This document shows, in pieces, positions 27,158 to 35,982 of a DNA stretch of 64,000 nt; the first letter of the stretch is position 1, and every line of letters starts with the position of its first letter. Origin of the DNA: Clostridium hydrogeniformans DSM 21757 (GTDB taxonomy: Bacteria > Bacillota > Clostridia > Clostridiales > Clostridiaceae); contig NZ_KK366004.1 of assembly GCF_000686705.1 (NCBI RefSeq), forward strand, positions 1 through 64,000. The letters are read 5' to 3'. Made by a program: the position numbers and the translations under genes. The notes under the pieces are model-generated. The model did no database searches and was not told the origin of the DNA. It worked only from the letters and a program-made list of their open reading frames with translations.

Positions 27158-27625
27158 TTAATTTGTTCTACCTTTGGCAGAAATCTTATCTATTTCTATT
27201 TTAAAAACTTTAGTTTTATCTGAAGCTCTTTTTATATACTCCATTCCACTCTCTAAAAAATCCTTTGAGTATTTAAGTATTAACTCTTTTAAACCTTGAA
27301 TTTTTTCTTCTTCGTGTATTTCGATTGCTTTTCCAAAAGCAATTACACTTTCATACTTAGTACTAAAGCTACCAGGTAGAACCTCTGTTTTACCAACTAC
27401 AGTAAAAGAAATCTTATTGTTTAAAAGTAGATTGTCTACTTTATTACCTTCTAATGCACCATGAAAATATATGGCGTTATCGTGATAAACATAACTTAAA
27501 GGAACACCATAGCAGTATCCATTTTCACCTAAGGTAGATAAAATTCCATATTCACCCTGCTCTAGGATAGTTATTCCGTGACTTTCAGTTAATTCTCTAT
27601 TACTTTTACGCATTTCTTTAAACAT
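27158..27625 (-). CDS. Nim-like pyridoxamine 5'-phosphate oxidase-fold flavoprotein
   Basis: The 155-residue protein has the split-barrel flavin-binding fold of the NimA/pyridoxamine oxidase-like family: EQGEYGILSTLGENGYCYGV, then PLSYVYHDNAIYFHGALEGNK and ISFTVVGKTEVLP, and a C-terminal RASDKTKVFKIEIDKISAKGR. Such proteins are flavin-dependent reductases of uncertain substrate; some Nim members affect nitroimidazole susceptibility, which cannot be inferred here. The frame opens at a TTG at 27631, but the ATG at 27625 is eight bases from AAAGGGG and is preferred. The gene is alone. Confidence 0.88.
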   Translation of the reverse strand: MFKEMRKSNRELTESHGITILEQGEYGILSTLGENGYCYGVPLSYVYHDNAIYFHGALEGNKVDNLLLNNKISFTVVGKTEVLPGSFSTKYESVIAFGKAIEIHEEEKIQGLKELILKYSKDFLESGMEYIKRASDKTKVFKIEIDKISAKGRTN

Positions 27626-27679
27626 AATCAAAACCCCTTTTATAATATTTATTATTTTAACATTTTTAAGGATATGAAT

Positions 27680-27720
27680 AAAAATAGCTCTAACAGATTA
27701 TAAAACCTACTAGAACTATT
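27680..27720 (-). terminator. Terminator of the minus-strand tRNA-Trp
   Basis: On the minus strand AATAGTTCTA and TAGAGCTATT pair (one G-T) and are followed by TTTTATTC. It lies 24 bases after the tRNA. Confidence 0.75.
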
Positions 27721-27743
27721 AATTAATAACGATTATGTGTATA

Positions 27744-27819
27744 TGGCAGGGGCACGAGGACTTGAACCCGGAACCAACGGTTTTGGAGACCGCTACTCTA
27801 CCAATTGAGCTATACCCCT
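27744..27819 (-). tRNA. tRNA-Trp (CCA), copy 1
   Basis: The minus strand reads AGGGGTA...TGCCCCT with a complete cloverleaf, anticodon loop TCTCCAAA (CCA, tryptophan), T-loop GTTCAAGTC and encoded CCA. All 76 bases are identical to the plus-strand copy at 57411-57486. The flanks differ. Confidence 0.96.
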
Positions 27820-27835
27820 ATATTTTTATTATATA

Positions 27836-27864
27836 ATATTATCATATGCTGGATTATTTTTCAA
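27836..27864 (-). promoter_or_regulatory. Promoter of tRNA-Trp copy 1
   Basis: On the minus strand TTGAAA and TAATAT are separated by 17 bp. Transcription would begin about ten bases before the tRNA. Confidence 0.55.
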
Positions 27865-28097
27865 TAGTTTTATAAAATCTAATGATTTGTAAATATAATT
27901 ATAATTATATTTAGAGCAAGGGTTTCAACATATAAAGCTTTAATATTATAAGAAGATTTCACATTAAATTAAAAATACTTGAAATAATTAATTTTTATAG
28001 GAGGAGGAAGTTAAATTTAAAATTACAAAAATATTATATATAGTTATAAATTTGGTATAATATAGAGATGAGTTTGTGTTAGAGGGGTTTAAGTAAA

Positions 28098-29729
28098 ATG
28101 AAAAAATATTTATATGAATTAAAAGGAATAATCCTAATAAAGGTTATAGCTGATACCTTTTATATAATACCTATTGCCATGATTCCTCTTGTAATTAAAA
28201 GGTTATTTGACTATGATTTTTCAAAGGGAAGTCATGAGGTTATTCTGCTTATAGGAATATATTTTTTAATAGCTATTATAGGAATGGTATTCCAATATAT
28301 AAGCCAATTATATGCATGGAAATTTGAAAAAAATTTTAATCTATTAATTAAAAGAGATATTTTTGATTCTATTTTAAGATACGATTATAGAAAATTTAAT
28401 GAAAATAGTGTTAGTTATTACATATCAATTTTAAATAATGATGTTTCAGTAGCATTTAAATATATAGATAGTATGGTGTCTATTATACAATCCAGTATCC
28501 AAGTAATAGTATATGGGATATTTATGTTTTTATTAGATTCAAGGATAGCTATTGTTATAATTATTTCCTCCATATTAACTTTATTTTTGCCTAATATTAC
28601 TGAGAAGACTTTGTCTAGTAGAAGAAAGGAACATTTAGAGTGGGTTTCCTTATATATAGGTAAAGTAAAAGACCTTCTTGAAGGATTTAAAAATGTAAGT
28701 TTAGAAACTGAAGAGAATATTTCAAAAGAGCATTATAAATCTTTAGCTAAAACAGAAGATAAACTTTTACATTATGGAAGATTTAGTACTTTTACAAACA
28801 TATTCAATGGATTCTTTATGTATTTATTGGATATATCAGCCTTCATAGTTGTAGCTATATTATTACTTCAGAGGAAGATTTCTGTGGGAACTGCGTCAGG
28901 AGGGTTAGCGTATATAAAGGAATTTGTTTATCCTATTAGATATATTATAGGAGATATAACAAATATGAAATCAGCAAAATCAATAAAAAATAATTTACTC
29001 AATTTTATAAACTATAATAGAGTAGACTTAGAAGATATACATGACTTTAAAAATAAAATAGAATTTAAGAACGTATCAATAAAATTTGATGACTTTGAAA
29101 TAAAAAATTTTGATTTTGATTTTAAGAAAGGTAAAAAATACGCAATTATAGGTCATAGTGGATCAGGAAAATCTACTATTCTAAATCTTTTAATGAAATA
29201 CTTAAGTGCAGAAAGTGGAAATATATATGTTGATGGAAGAGATATAAAGGATATTAATATAACAAAGGTTATTACATGTTTAAATCAGTTTGAACACATA
29301 TTTCAAGATGATTTTATAAATAATGTTAGTATTTATGGATCTTATAATATTTCTAACATGAAAGAAATTATTAATTACTACCAATGTGAAAAAATAAGTT
29401 TAATGACTAATAAGAAAGATTGCACTGAATTAAGTGGAGGAGAAAAGCAATTATTATCTTTAGTTAAAGTGTTGTTAATGGATAAGGAAGTACTTTTATT
29501 GGATGAACCTTTTTCAGCATTAGATTTTCATAACACCATATTGGTTAATGAGAAATTATATGATATAAAGGATAAAACATTAATAGTTGTAACTCATAAC
29601 TTATCTGAAAATAACTTAAAACATTTTGATGAGTTAATATTAATGGATAACGGTATAATTAAAAAGAAAGGAATACCAAAGGAAGTCATAAGTTCTTATG
29701 AGTATAGTAAATTAACAAGCGGTTTATAA
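28098..29729 (+). CDS. ABC exporter, fused permease and ATPase
   Basis: The 543-residue half-transporter has an N-terminal transmembrane domain of about six segments (1-320) and a C-terminal ATPase domain. Walker A is GHSGSGKST, the Q-loop is LNQFEHIF, the signature is LSGGEKQ, Walker B is VLLLDEP, and VVTHN contains the H-loop. The class exports lipids, peptides or drugs as a dimer. No peptidase domain or neighbouring precursor peptide is seen, so the substrate is unknown. Its codon use is even more AT-rich than that of its neighbours. The gene is single and starts after AGAGGGG. Confidence 0.92.
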   Translation: MKKYLYELKGIILIKVIADTFYIIPIAMIPLVIKRLFDYDFSKGSHEVILLIGIYFLIAIIGMVFQYISQLYAWKFEKNFNLLIKRDIFDSILRYDYRKFNENSVSYYISILNNDVSVAFKYIDSMVSIIQSSIQVIVYGIFMFLLDSRIAIVIIISSILTLFLPNITEKTLSSRRKEHLEWVSLYIGKVKDLLEGFKNVSLETEENISKEHYKSLAKTEDKLLHYGRFSTFTNIFNGFFMYLLDISAFIVVAILLLQRKISVGTASGGLAYIKEFVYPIRYIIGDITNMKSAKSIKNNLLNFINYNRVDLEDIHDFKNKIEFKNVSIKFDDFEIKNFDFDFKKGKKYAIIGHSGSGKSTILNLLMKYLSAESGNIYVDGRDIKDINITKVITCLNQFEHIFQDDFINNVSIYGSYNISNMKEIINYYQCEKISLMTNKKDCTELSGGEKQLLSLVKVLLMDKEVLLLDEPFSALDFHNTILVNEKLYDIKDKTLIVVTHNLSENNLKHFDELILMDNGIIKKKGIPKEVISSYEYSKLTSGL

Positions 29730-29939
29730 TAATCAAATTATCTTATGAAATATATAAGTAAGGTAAAGAAATATTAATTAGAATTACAGTATGTTAGTAA
29801 GAATATTTATATAAAAATTATATTTAAATTTGCTTAGTTAAGTAAGTTATAAGATAATACTGAAAAACTAATTTTACTTAAATTTAGTAATAAGTTTAAG
29901 AATACAAAAGTAAAAAGTTTTTATAAGAGAGGAAATAGT

Positions 29940-30491
29940 ATGTGCGGAAGATATTTTATAAATAACAATACTTTAAAAAAAGAGTTAGAAATCTTTCAAG
30001 GAGAGAGGTTTCCAGGAGAAAAGTCTTTAGTTATAGCTAAGGAAGGGTATTTTCCTATGAACTGGGGATTTCTTTTAAATAATATAAATGTAATAAATGC
30101 TAGGGGAGAAACATTAATGTCAAAACCTTTATTTAGTAAATCTTTTGAAGAAAGTACTGTGATTATTCCTACTAGTGGATTTTATGAATGGAAAAATGGA
30201 ATTAAATATAAGGTTACTTTAAAAAACAATGAACCTATGCTTCTTGGGGGGATTTACAGCACATTTTTAGATAAAAAAGGGGAGAGTTATAAGGCTTTTA
30301 CCATAATAACAACAGAAGCTAATGGAAACATGTCAAGGATTCACCATAGAAAGCCTATAGTAATACCAAATGAGCTTCAAAATGATTATTTAGATAACAA
30401 TATAGCTTTAGAAAAGATTATTGAAATAAATAAGAAAATAGATTTTTTAATAGAAGAGCAGAATGGAAAAGAGCAACTAAAATTATTTTAA
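29940..30491 (+). CDS. SRAP-domain protein (YedK/HMCES family)
   Basis: SRAP proteins crosslink to abasic sites in single-stranded DNA and shield them from cleavage. The key residue is Cys2, exposed after methionine removal, in the N-terminal MCGRYF. Also present are INARGETL, PTSGFYEWKNG and the active-site His in SRIHHRKPIVIP. At 183 residues it is a little shorter than the usual 200-230 but contains every motif. It follows AGAGAGG and stands alone. No LexA-type operator was seen nearby. Confidence 0.93.
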   Translation: MCGRYFINNNTLKKELEIFQGERFPGEKSLVIAKEGYFPMNWGFLLNNINVINARGETLMSKPLFSKSFEESTVIIPTSGFYEWKNGIKYKVTLKNNEPMLLGGIYSTFLDKKGESYKAFTIITTEANGNMSRIHHRKPIVIPNELQNDYLDNNIALEKIIEINKKIDFLIEEQNGKEQLKLF

Positions 30492-30727
30492 GTACTATAA
30501 AATAGTAGACTTTCTTTACTTATAAATTATAGGGTTTTAAGTTTCAAAGTTAATTTATACATCTGAATAAAATAAGATAAATCAATGATATTTTTAATGA
30601 ATAAGTTAAGGATTTATATTAAAATTTTATAGAGGAATAAAGTAGATTTTAAAACTACATTTATTAAGTTAGCATTAAAATGTATAGAGTCTTAGGTATA
30701 GATATATAGAATACTTAAATATAATAT

Positions 30728-30767
30728 AAAAGTACTATGATAGGTAAGTTAATCATAGTACTTTTAT
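30728..30767. terminator. Bidirectional terminator
   Basis: AAAAGTACTATGAT and ATCATAGTACTTTT form a perfect 14-bp stem around ten bases, with A/T runs on both sides. It lies between the SRAP and DHHW genes. Confidence 0.8.
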
Positions 30768-30831
30768 GCTTTAGTAAAGAATATGTTTAAATGGGACTCC
30801 ACATGTAAAGAGAAGCTTCTATTTCTATACC

Positions 30832-30880
30832 AAACTTAATAAAAAATATGTTTAAAGAGAACAAGTTTTTTATTAAGTTT
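30832..30880. repeat. 15-bp inverted repeat after the DHHW gene
   Basis: AAACTTAATAAAAAA (30832-30846) is the exact complement of TTTTTTATTAAGTTT (30866-30880), around a 19-base loop. It could help to end the minus-strand transcript. Confidence 0.65.
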
Positions 30881-30956
30881 TAATAATTATACTAGGTGGA
30901 TCCATAATAAAATTATAAAGCAAAAGGTTTTTTAATTAAATTTATTAGGCTCTTAT

Positions 30957-32072
30957 CTATTGATGAAAGTCCATTGTAAGTCCATCCATAAGTCTTTCAA
31001 CAATTTCTATAATAACAATGTCAGGCTTATTATTAAGAATTATATTACTATCAAAATAGGCATCCCTAAGGTTATCATGCCTGGTACCCCATATATAAAG
31101 AGCTTCACTAAAATTTTGAGATAATAGTGGTTGAAGATATATGGAGAAAGAATCTCTAAATATTACTGCCTTAGGTAAGGTTTTATCATAGGATTCTGTT
31201 CTTATCTCCTTGTCATTGTCATGATAAGCTTTATACTCATAATTAAGGTTACCTTTTATAGAAGTAGAATTATCCTTAGTATATTTATCTAGAAGCAGCA
31301 TGGAAGAAAGATCTCCCTTAAGTTTTGAATCCTTAGGATTATAATCTATTTCTATGTTATAAGGTTTAAGGTTAAAGTTAGGAAGAAGCTTACTACTTTC
31401 TTCAATAATTTCTTTATAAGCAATAGAAGCTCCAAGGTGATTCCAATGACTATCTGTTCTATGATAGATTTCCTTCTTAGACTTATTAGATATAAGATTT
31501 TCACGTAAATCTAGGATATTTACATGAGAATTATTTTTCATATAGGAGAAAAATTCATCAGTAGAATTAGTATCTCTTAGTTTAGGGTTATTACTAGGCA
31601 TATATTCTGGATATATGCTATTTTTGTTTGGAGCTATAACTACTAACATTTCTATTCCGCTTCTATTAAGAAACCTCTTTTTTTCCTCCATATTAGTTTT
31701 GAATCTTTTTAAAGTATCATCAGTATAAGTTTTTTTACCATTATATTGCTCTAAGGTATCATTAAGATACATCCACTGATTTTTGCCAACTATAACTTTA
31801 TCACTAGCCCCTAGATTAAATAATTTATATCTTAATAATGAATTATATTCTATAAATTTATCACGACTAGTAAAGTTAGTAGAGAAAAATTTTTCAAAAT
31901 CCTTAGTGTAGTTTTTATTTAGACTATTATTTTCAATGAAAGTTGGCTTTTTTATTTTATCTTCATTAGATAAATTAATTTCCTTAGGATTTATTAAAGT
32001 TAATATTAAAGGAATAATTATAATTAACATAAATATGAATATAATTATTTTTTTATAAGTAGAATTCACCAT
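30957..32072 (-). CDS. DHHW/AlgX-like O-acyltransferase partner
   Basis: The 371-residue protein has an N-terminal signal anchor (about 8-27) and an extracellular SGNH-like domain related to AlgX, AlgJ and DHHW proteins. Visible motifs are GKNQWMYLND, IAPNKNSIYPEYMP, the TDSHWNHLGA box that names the family, and RDSFSIYLQPLL with the probable nucleophile Ser. These proteins take acyl groups delivered by a membrane MBOAT and place them on a surface polysaccharide. The MBOAT gene ends 21 bases upstream. The polymer modified here is unknown. Confidence 0.88.
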   Translation of the reverse strand: MVNSTYKKIIIFIFMLIIIIPLILTLINPKEINLSNEDKIKKPTFIENNSLNKNYTKDFEKFFSTNFTSRDKFIEYNSLLRYKLFNLGASDKVIVGKNQWMYLNDTLEQYNGKKTYTDDTLKRFKTNMEEKKRFLNRSGIEMLVVIAPNKNSIYPEYMPSNNPKLRDTNSTDEFFSYMKNNSHVNILDLRENLISNKSKKEIYHRTDSHWNHLGASIAYKEIIEESSKLLPNFNLKPYNIEIDYNPKDSKLKGDLSSMLLLDKYTKDNSTSIKGNLNYEYKAYHDNDKEIRTESYDKTLPKAVIFRDSFSIYLQPLLSQNFSEALYIWGTRHDNLRDAYFDSNIILNNKPDIVIIEIVERLMDGLTMDFHQ

Positions 32073-32093
32073 ATCAATAACACCTCCTAAGAA

Positions 32094-33518
32094 TTAAAAT
32101 CTAAAGTATATAAATGGGTTATAACTTGATGCAATCATATAGGTAATAGAAATAATAAAAACAATGAAAATAGAAATATCTTGAATTACATATAATGTAG
32201 AATAAATTTTTTCATTTATTAATTTCACAATATTATTAAGATATTTCAAAATAGGCATTGAAAAGATTAAAGCAATAATAAGTATAAAGAATACTTCTTT
32301 ATTTAAGTCATATATTATGGTATTTATGTTATAGGAAGATAATGAGAACAGAGATTTTATAACTTTTAAGCTATTTCTAAATCCTTCTATTCTAAAAAAT
32401 ACCCATCCAATTATGACTACAAGTAATGTATAAATTCTAATTAATATAGGATGCATTTTAGATAGGTTTATTATTTTGCATCTTTCTAAAATAATAAATA
32501 TTCCATGAAAACATCCCCAAACTATAAAATTCCAACTAGCACCGTGCCATATACCAGTAGCAAAAAAAACAATAAATAGATTTAAATAAGTACGGTTTAA
32601 ACCTTTTCTATTACCGCCAAGAGGAATATAAAGGTAGTCCCTAAACCATGTTGATAAGGATATATGCCAACGTCTCCAAAAATCCTGAATTCCTTTAGAT
32701 ATATAAGGATAATTAAAGTTTTCTTTAAAGGTAAAACCAAACATATGTCCAAGACCTATGGCCATATCAGAGTATCCAGAAAAATCATAATAGATTTGAA
32801 AGGAATAGCATATTATACCAATCCAAGAAGAGGTAAATGCTAAGCTATCAAGGTTAGAAAACATAATATCTGCAGTTTTACCAAGGGTATTTGCAATTAA
32901 AATTTTCTTTGAGAATCCAATAATAAACCTACGAATGCCTATATAAAAGTCATGGAAACTATGAACTCTTTTATGGATTTCATTCTCTACATCTATGTAT
33001 CTTACTATAGGACCAGCTACTAATTGTGGAAATAAAGAAATATATAGTCCAAGGTTTAATATATTCCTTTGAACTGGAACTTCTTTTTTATAAACATCAA
33101 TAACATAAGATAAGGTCTGAAAAGTAAAGAAGGATATACCAATAGGCAATGTTAAATTTAAAATGTTAAAATTCATATTAATACCTAAAATAGAACTAAG
33201 TTTATTTATATTAATAAAGAAAAAATTTATATATTTATAAAAGCATAATATTCCAATGTCAAAAATAACGGTAGAAATCATAAAAAATAGTTTTAATGCT
33301 TTTTCCTCCCTAAATTTATCTATTAATAGGGCTAAGAAATAATTTATAACTATTTCTGTTATCATTATAATAACAAATTTCGGTTCTCCCCAAGCGTAGA
33401 ATATTAAACTAACTATAAGAAGCCAAATGTTTTTAAGCTTTAACAAAGGTAATAAGTAATATATTACTAATGTTAAAGGTAAGAATAAAAATAAAAATAT
33501 TGCTGAAGTAAATACCAT
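32094..33518 (-). CDS. MBOAT O-acyltransferase (AlgI/DltB-like)
   Basis: The 474-residue protein is a polytopic membrane protein with about ten or more segments. The MBOAT core includes NYFLALLIDK, FFTFQTLSYVIDVYKKE, the FPQLVAGPIVRY motif, QDFWRRWHISLSTWFRDYLYIPLGG and the catalytic His in GIWHGASWNFIVWG. It moves an acyl group, usually acetyl, across the membrane to the DHHW partner encoded just downstream. Without polysaccharide synthesis genes nearby the acceptor is open. It is not DltB: no dltA, dltC or dltD surround it. Confidence 0.93.
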   Translation of the reverse strand: MVFTSAIFLFLFLPLTLVIYYLLPLLKLKNIWLLIVSLIFYAWGEPKFVIIMITEIVINYFLALLIDKFREEKALKLFFMISTVIFDIGILCFYKYINFFFININKLSSILGINMNFNILNLTLPIGISFFTFQTLSYVIDVYKKEVPVQRNILNLGLYISLFPQLVAGPIVRYIDVENEIHKRVHSFHDFYIGIRRFIIGFSKKILIANTLGKTADIMFSNLDSLAFTSSWIGIICYSFQIYYDFSGYSDMAIGLGHMFGFTFKENFNYPYISKGIQDFWRRWHISLSTWFRDYLYIPLGGNRKGLNRTYLNLFIVFFATGIWHGASWNFIVWGCFHGIFIILERCKIINLSKMHPILIRIYTLLVVIIGWVFFRIEGFRNSLKVIKSLFSLSSYNINTIIYDLNKEVFFILIIALIFSMPILKYLNNIVKLINEKIYSTLYVIQDISIFIVFIISITYMIASSYNPFIYFRF

Positions 33519-33786
33519 AACTAACCCCCCATTAAAATTACCCTAAAAGATTCTAAGGAATATATATTTAAATTATTACTAGATAAATAAGGATAAATAT
33601 ATTAATCATACAACTTTAAAATAATTCAACATTACTTGGGAAAATCCTCTATTAATAGTAAAATTAGATTATTACATAAAATATATTTAGAAATTGAAAG
33701 GATATATATAATTTTAGAAATTATGAAATATATAGGAGAATATGAATATAAAATTTCAGTAATGAAAAAAATATTTCAACTTTCAA
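33519..33786. other. Divergent promoter region, MBOAT and cobalamin operons
   Basis: AT-rich DNA that must hold the minus-strand MBOAT promoter. No gene is present. The cob promoter begins at 33787. Confidence 0.45.
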
Positions 33787-33815
33787 TTGAATCTTAGGAA
33801 GTGGTAATATATAAT
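33787..33815 (+). promoter_or_regulatory. Sigma-A promoter of the cobalamin operon
   Basis: TTGAAT (33787-33792) and a perfect TATAAT (33810-33815) are 17 bp apart. The start would be near 33822, shortly before the riboswitch. Confidence 0.83.
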
Positions 33816-33835
33816 TAAAGAAAAGAGAATAATTA

Positions 33836-33996
33836 ATTGTAGGTACTTACCTCATGTAAGTTTAAAAGGGAAAGTGGTTAAAATCCACTACAGCCCCCGC
33901 TACTGTAAAGGGATACGAGTCTCATGACCACTAATTAATCAATTGGGAAGGTGAGAGGAGGATGACCCCGAAGTCAGGAGACCTGCCTAGAATTAT
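33836..33996 (+). promoter_or_regulatory. Cobalamin riboswitch
   Basis: The core signatures are AAAAGGGAAAGTGG, CCACTACAGCCCCCGCTACT, GGGATACGAGT and the B12 box GAAGTCAGGAGACCTGCC (33970-33987). It precedes a terminator and about 22 kb of B12 genes. Adenosylcobalamin binding should turn the operon off. A further hairpin, GCTAT...ATAGC (33998-34024), lies between the aptamer and the terminator. Confidence 0.96.
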
Positions 33997-34078
33997 GCTA
34001 TCCTTCGGAGGGAAGGTTAATAGCAAGAGAAGCTAAATCTTTAATTAATATTAAAGTTGCTATCTTGTTACGTTTATT

Positions 34079-34108
34079 ACACCTAACCCTCATGGTTAGG
34101 TGTTTTTT
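34079..34108 (+). terminator. Cobalamin riboswitch terminator
   Basis: ACACCTAACC and GGTTAGGTGT form a perfect stem around CTCAT, followed by T6. It is the off-switch of the cobalamin leader. Confidence 0.9.
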
Positions 34109-34110
34109 AT

Positions 34111-34147
34111 TTAAAAAATTAAATTAAATAGTAATTTAATTTTTTAA
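34111..34147. repeat. Perfect 16-bp AT hairpin after the terminator
   Basis: TTAAAAAATTAAATTA (34111-34126) is the exact complement of TAATTTAATTTTTTAA (34132-34147). It lies two bases after the riboswitch terminator and may reinforce it. Confidence 0.7.
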
Positions 34148-34170
34148 GTAACGTATAATTTATTTAGGGA

Positions 34171-34194
34171 TATTAGTGAATATATTCACTAATA
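34171..34194. promoter_or_regulatory. 24-bp perfect palindrome upstream of cobT
   Basis: TATTAGTGAATA is followed directly by its exact complement TATTCACTAATA. TATAAT boxes stand on both sides (34154-34159 and 34206-34211). The form and place fit a dimeric repressor operator acting on a second promoter between the riboswitch terminator and cobT. The protein that would bind is unknown. Confidence 0.55.
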
Positions 34195-34276
34195 AGCATA
34201 TTTTTTATAATAGGATAAACAAATTAGGAAAAGTCCATATAAATAACTTAACACCATAAGTTTAGGGGGATAAATT

Positions 34277-35353
34277 ATGAAGTTACTCAATGAAACCTTA
34301 AGTAGTATAAGTGGAAGTAATAAAAATTTAGAAGCTTTAGCTAAAAATTTTATTGATAATCTTTCAAAACCCATAGGAAGTCTTGGGATATTAGAGGATA
34401 TAGTAATTAAGCTCTATGGAATGAAAGAAGAACCAATAAAGAAAATAAATAAAAAATCTATAGTAATAATTTGTGGAGATAATGGAGTAGTAGATGAGAA
34501 GGTTTCAGCATGCCCTCAAGAAGTTACAGCCATAGTTACAGAAAACTTTACAAGGGGAACTACAGGAGTATGTGCTCTTTCTAGATATTATGGTAGCGAT
34601 TTAACCATAGTAGACCTTGGGGTTAAAAAGGATTTAAATTTACCTAAGGTTATAAATAAAAAAATAAGATATGGCACAAGAAATATGATGATAGAATCAG
34701 CTATGACAAGGGAAGAAACTATAAAAGCTATAGAATCAGGTATAGAGGTTACAAAAGACCTTGTATCTAATGGATATGATCTTTTAGGAACAGGAGAAAT
34801 GGGCATTGGTAATACCTCCACATCAGCTGCTGTTTTAAGTGTTCTACTGGATGTTGATTCAGAAATGGTAGTAGGTATGGGATCAGGTCTTACTAGGGAA
34901 CAATATAATCATAAGAAAAATGTTATAAAAAGATCTATAGAAGTGAACAAGCCTAATAAGGATGATATTATAGATGTTTTAAGCAAAGTAGGAGGATTTG
35001 ATATAGCAGGACTTTGTGGAGCCTTTTTAGGAGCAGCTAGTATGAAGATTCCTATTGTAATTGATGGGTTTATATCTTCAGTGGCAGCCTTATGTGCATA
35101 CAGATTAAATTCTAAGGTTAGGGATTACATTTTTCCATCGCATCTTTCAGAAGAACCAGGAGCTAGGTACATAATGGATGAAATGAACTTAGAACCTATG
35201 GTGAATTTAAGAATGAGATTAGGTGAAGGTTCAGGATGTCCCTTTGCATTTAATATAATTGAAAGCGCCCTATATACAATACATAATATGGAATCCTTTA
35301 GTGAGGCAGGGGTCATAAAGGATGATTATGTAGATATAAGAGAGGGAAAGTGA
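34277..35353 (+). CDS. cobT: Nicotinate-nucleotide:dimethylbenzimidazole phosphoribosyltransferase
   Basis: CobT activates the lower base of cobalamin by making alpha-ribazole phosphate from nicotinate mononucleotide and the base. The 358-residue protein has DNLSKPIGSLGILEDI, CGDNGVVDEKVSACPQEVTA, LGTGEMGIGNTSTSAA and the catalytic Glu region in SHLSEEPGARYIMDEM. It is the first gene of the operon, 168 bases after the riboswitch terminator. Its stop codon overlaps the next start (TGATG). No genes for making dimethylbenzimidazole are in the window, so the natural base is uncertain. Confidence 0.96.
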   Translation: MKLLNETLSSISGSNKNLEALAKNFIDNLSKPIGSLGILEDIVIKLYGMKEEPIKKINKKSIVIICGDNGVVDEKVSACPQEVTAIVTENFTRGTTGVCALSRYYGSDLTIVDLGVKKDLNLPKVINKKIRYGTRNMMIESAMTREETIKAIESGIEVTKDLVSNGYDLLGTGEMGIGNTSTSAAVLSVLLDVDSEMVVGMGSGLTREQYNHKKNVIKRSIEVNKPNKDDIIDVLSKVGGFDIAGLCGAFLGAASMKIPIVIDGFISSVAALCAYRLNSKVRDYIFPSHLSEEPGARYIMDEMNLEPMVNLRMRLGEGSGCPFAFNIIESALYTIHNMESFSEAGVIKDDYVDIREGK

Positions 35354-35964
35354 TGAAATTTTCGAATATTGCTTTAATATCGAGTGGAATAAGAGCTTTA
35401 GTTGTGGGAGGAGGAAAAGCAGGCCTTATAAAAACCAAAGCACTGCTAAAAAGAGGATGTATAGTTTCTGTATTATCTAAGGATTTTATTGAAGGATTTT
35501 ATGATATTAATGATAAAAACCTTCATATTATAAAAGGGATATATGAAAAGGAATATATCTTTGATAAACATTTAATAGTAATGGCAATAGGTGATGATTC
35601 TACTCTTCATAGGATAATAAAGGATTGTAATGATAATCATAAGCTTTATTTAAACTGTAAAAACTTCAGGGAAGGAAATTTTATAATACCCTTTCAAGTT
35701 GAAAGTGAGGAAGTAAATATAGCTATAAACACCACTGAAGGAAATCCGAAGGTATCTAAAAAGATATCTAAGGTATTTTTAGAATATATAGAAGAAAAGG
35801 ATGAATTAATATCATTTATAAATTTTGCAAGGATGAAACTTAAGGATAATCCAATAAAAAATCATGTCCTTGATTTTTTAGTAAGTGATGAATTTGAGAT
35901 ATATTTTAAAGAAGGAAGGCATAGAGAAATTATTAAAGAAAAATACGGAGAAATACTTGCATAG
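35353..35964 (+). CDS. Precorrin-2 dehydrogenase (siroheme synthase N-terminal type)
   Basis: This 203-residue protein has the Rossmann NAD-binding start ALVVGGGKAGLIKTKALLKR found in Met8 and the N-terminal part of CysG. It oxidises precorrin-2 to sirohydrochlorin, the substrate of CbiK in the anaerobic B12 route. LYLNCKNFREGNFIIP is the conserved region after the NAD domain. The methyltransferase half of CysG is absent and is supplied by the CobA domain two genes downstream. The GTG at 35350 could start, but the ATG at 35353, overlapping the cobT stop, is better spaced from GAGGG. Confidence 0.88.
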   Translation: MKFSNIALISSGIRALVVGGGKAGLIKTKALLKRGCIVSVLSKDFIEGFYDINDKNLHIIKGIYEKEYIFDKHLIVMAIGDDSTLHRIIKDCNDNHKLYLNCKNFREGNFIIPFQVESEEVNIAINTTEGNPKVSKKISKVFLEYIEEKDELISFINFARMKLKDNPIKNHVLDFLVSDEFEIYFKEGRHREIIKEKYGEILA

Positions 35965-35982
35965 AAATTGGAGGGGGAATCT

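Larger units (their letters stand above)
30492..30956. other. Intergenic region with hairpins and a short direct repeat
   Basis: About 465 AT-rich bases between convergent genes. It contains the terminator at 30728-30767 and a 15-bp inverted repeat at 30832-30880. A 19-base sequence is nearly repeated at 30774-30792 and 30838-30856 (ending AATATGTTTAAA). No gene is supported. Confidence 0.5.

Noticed and set aside
29730-29939. LexA operator upstream of the SRAP gene
   Set aside because: No GAAC-N4-GTTC type site was seen, so SOS control is not supported by sequence.
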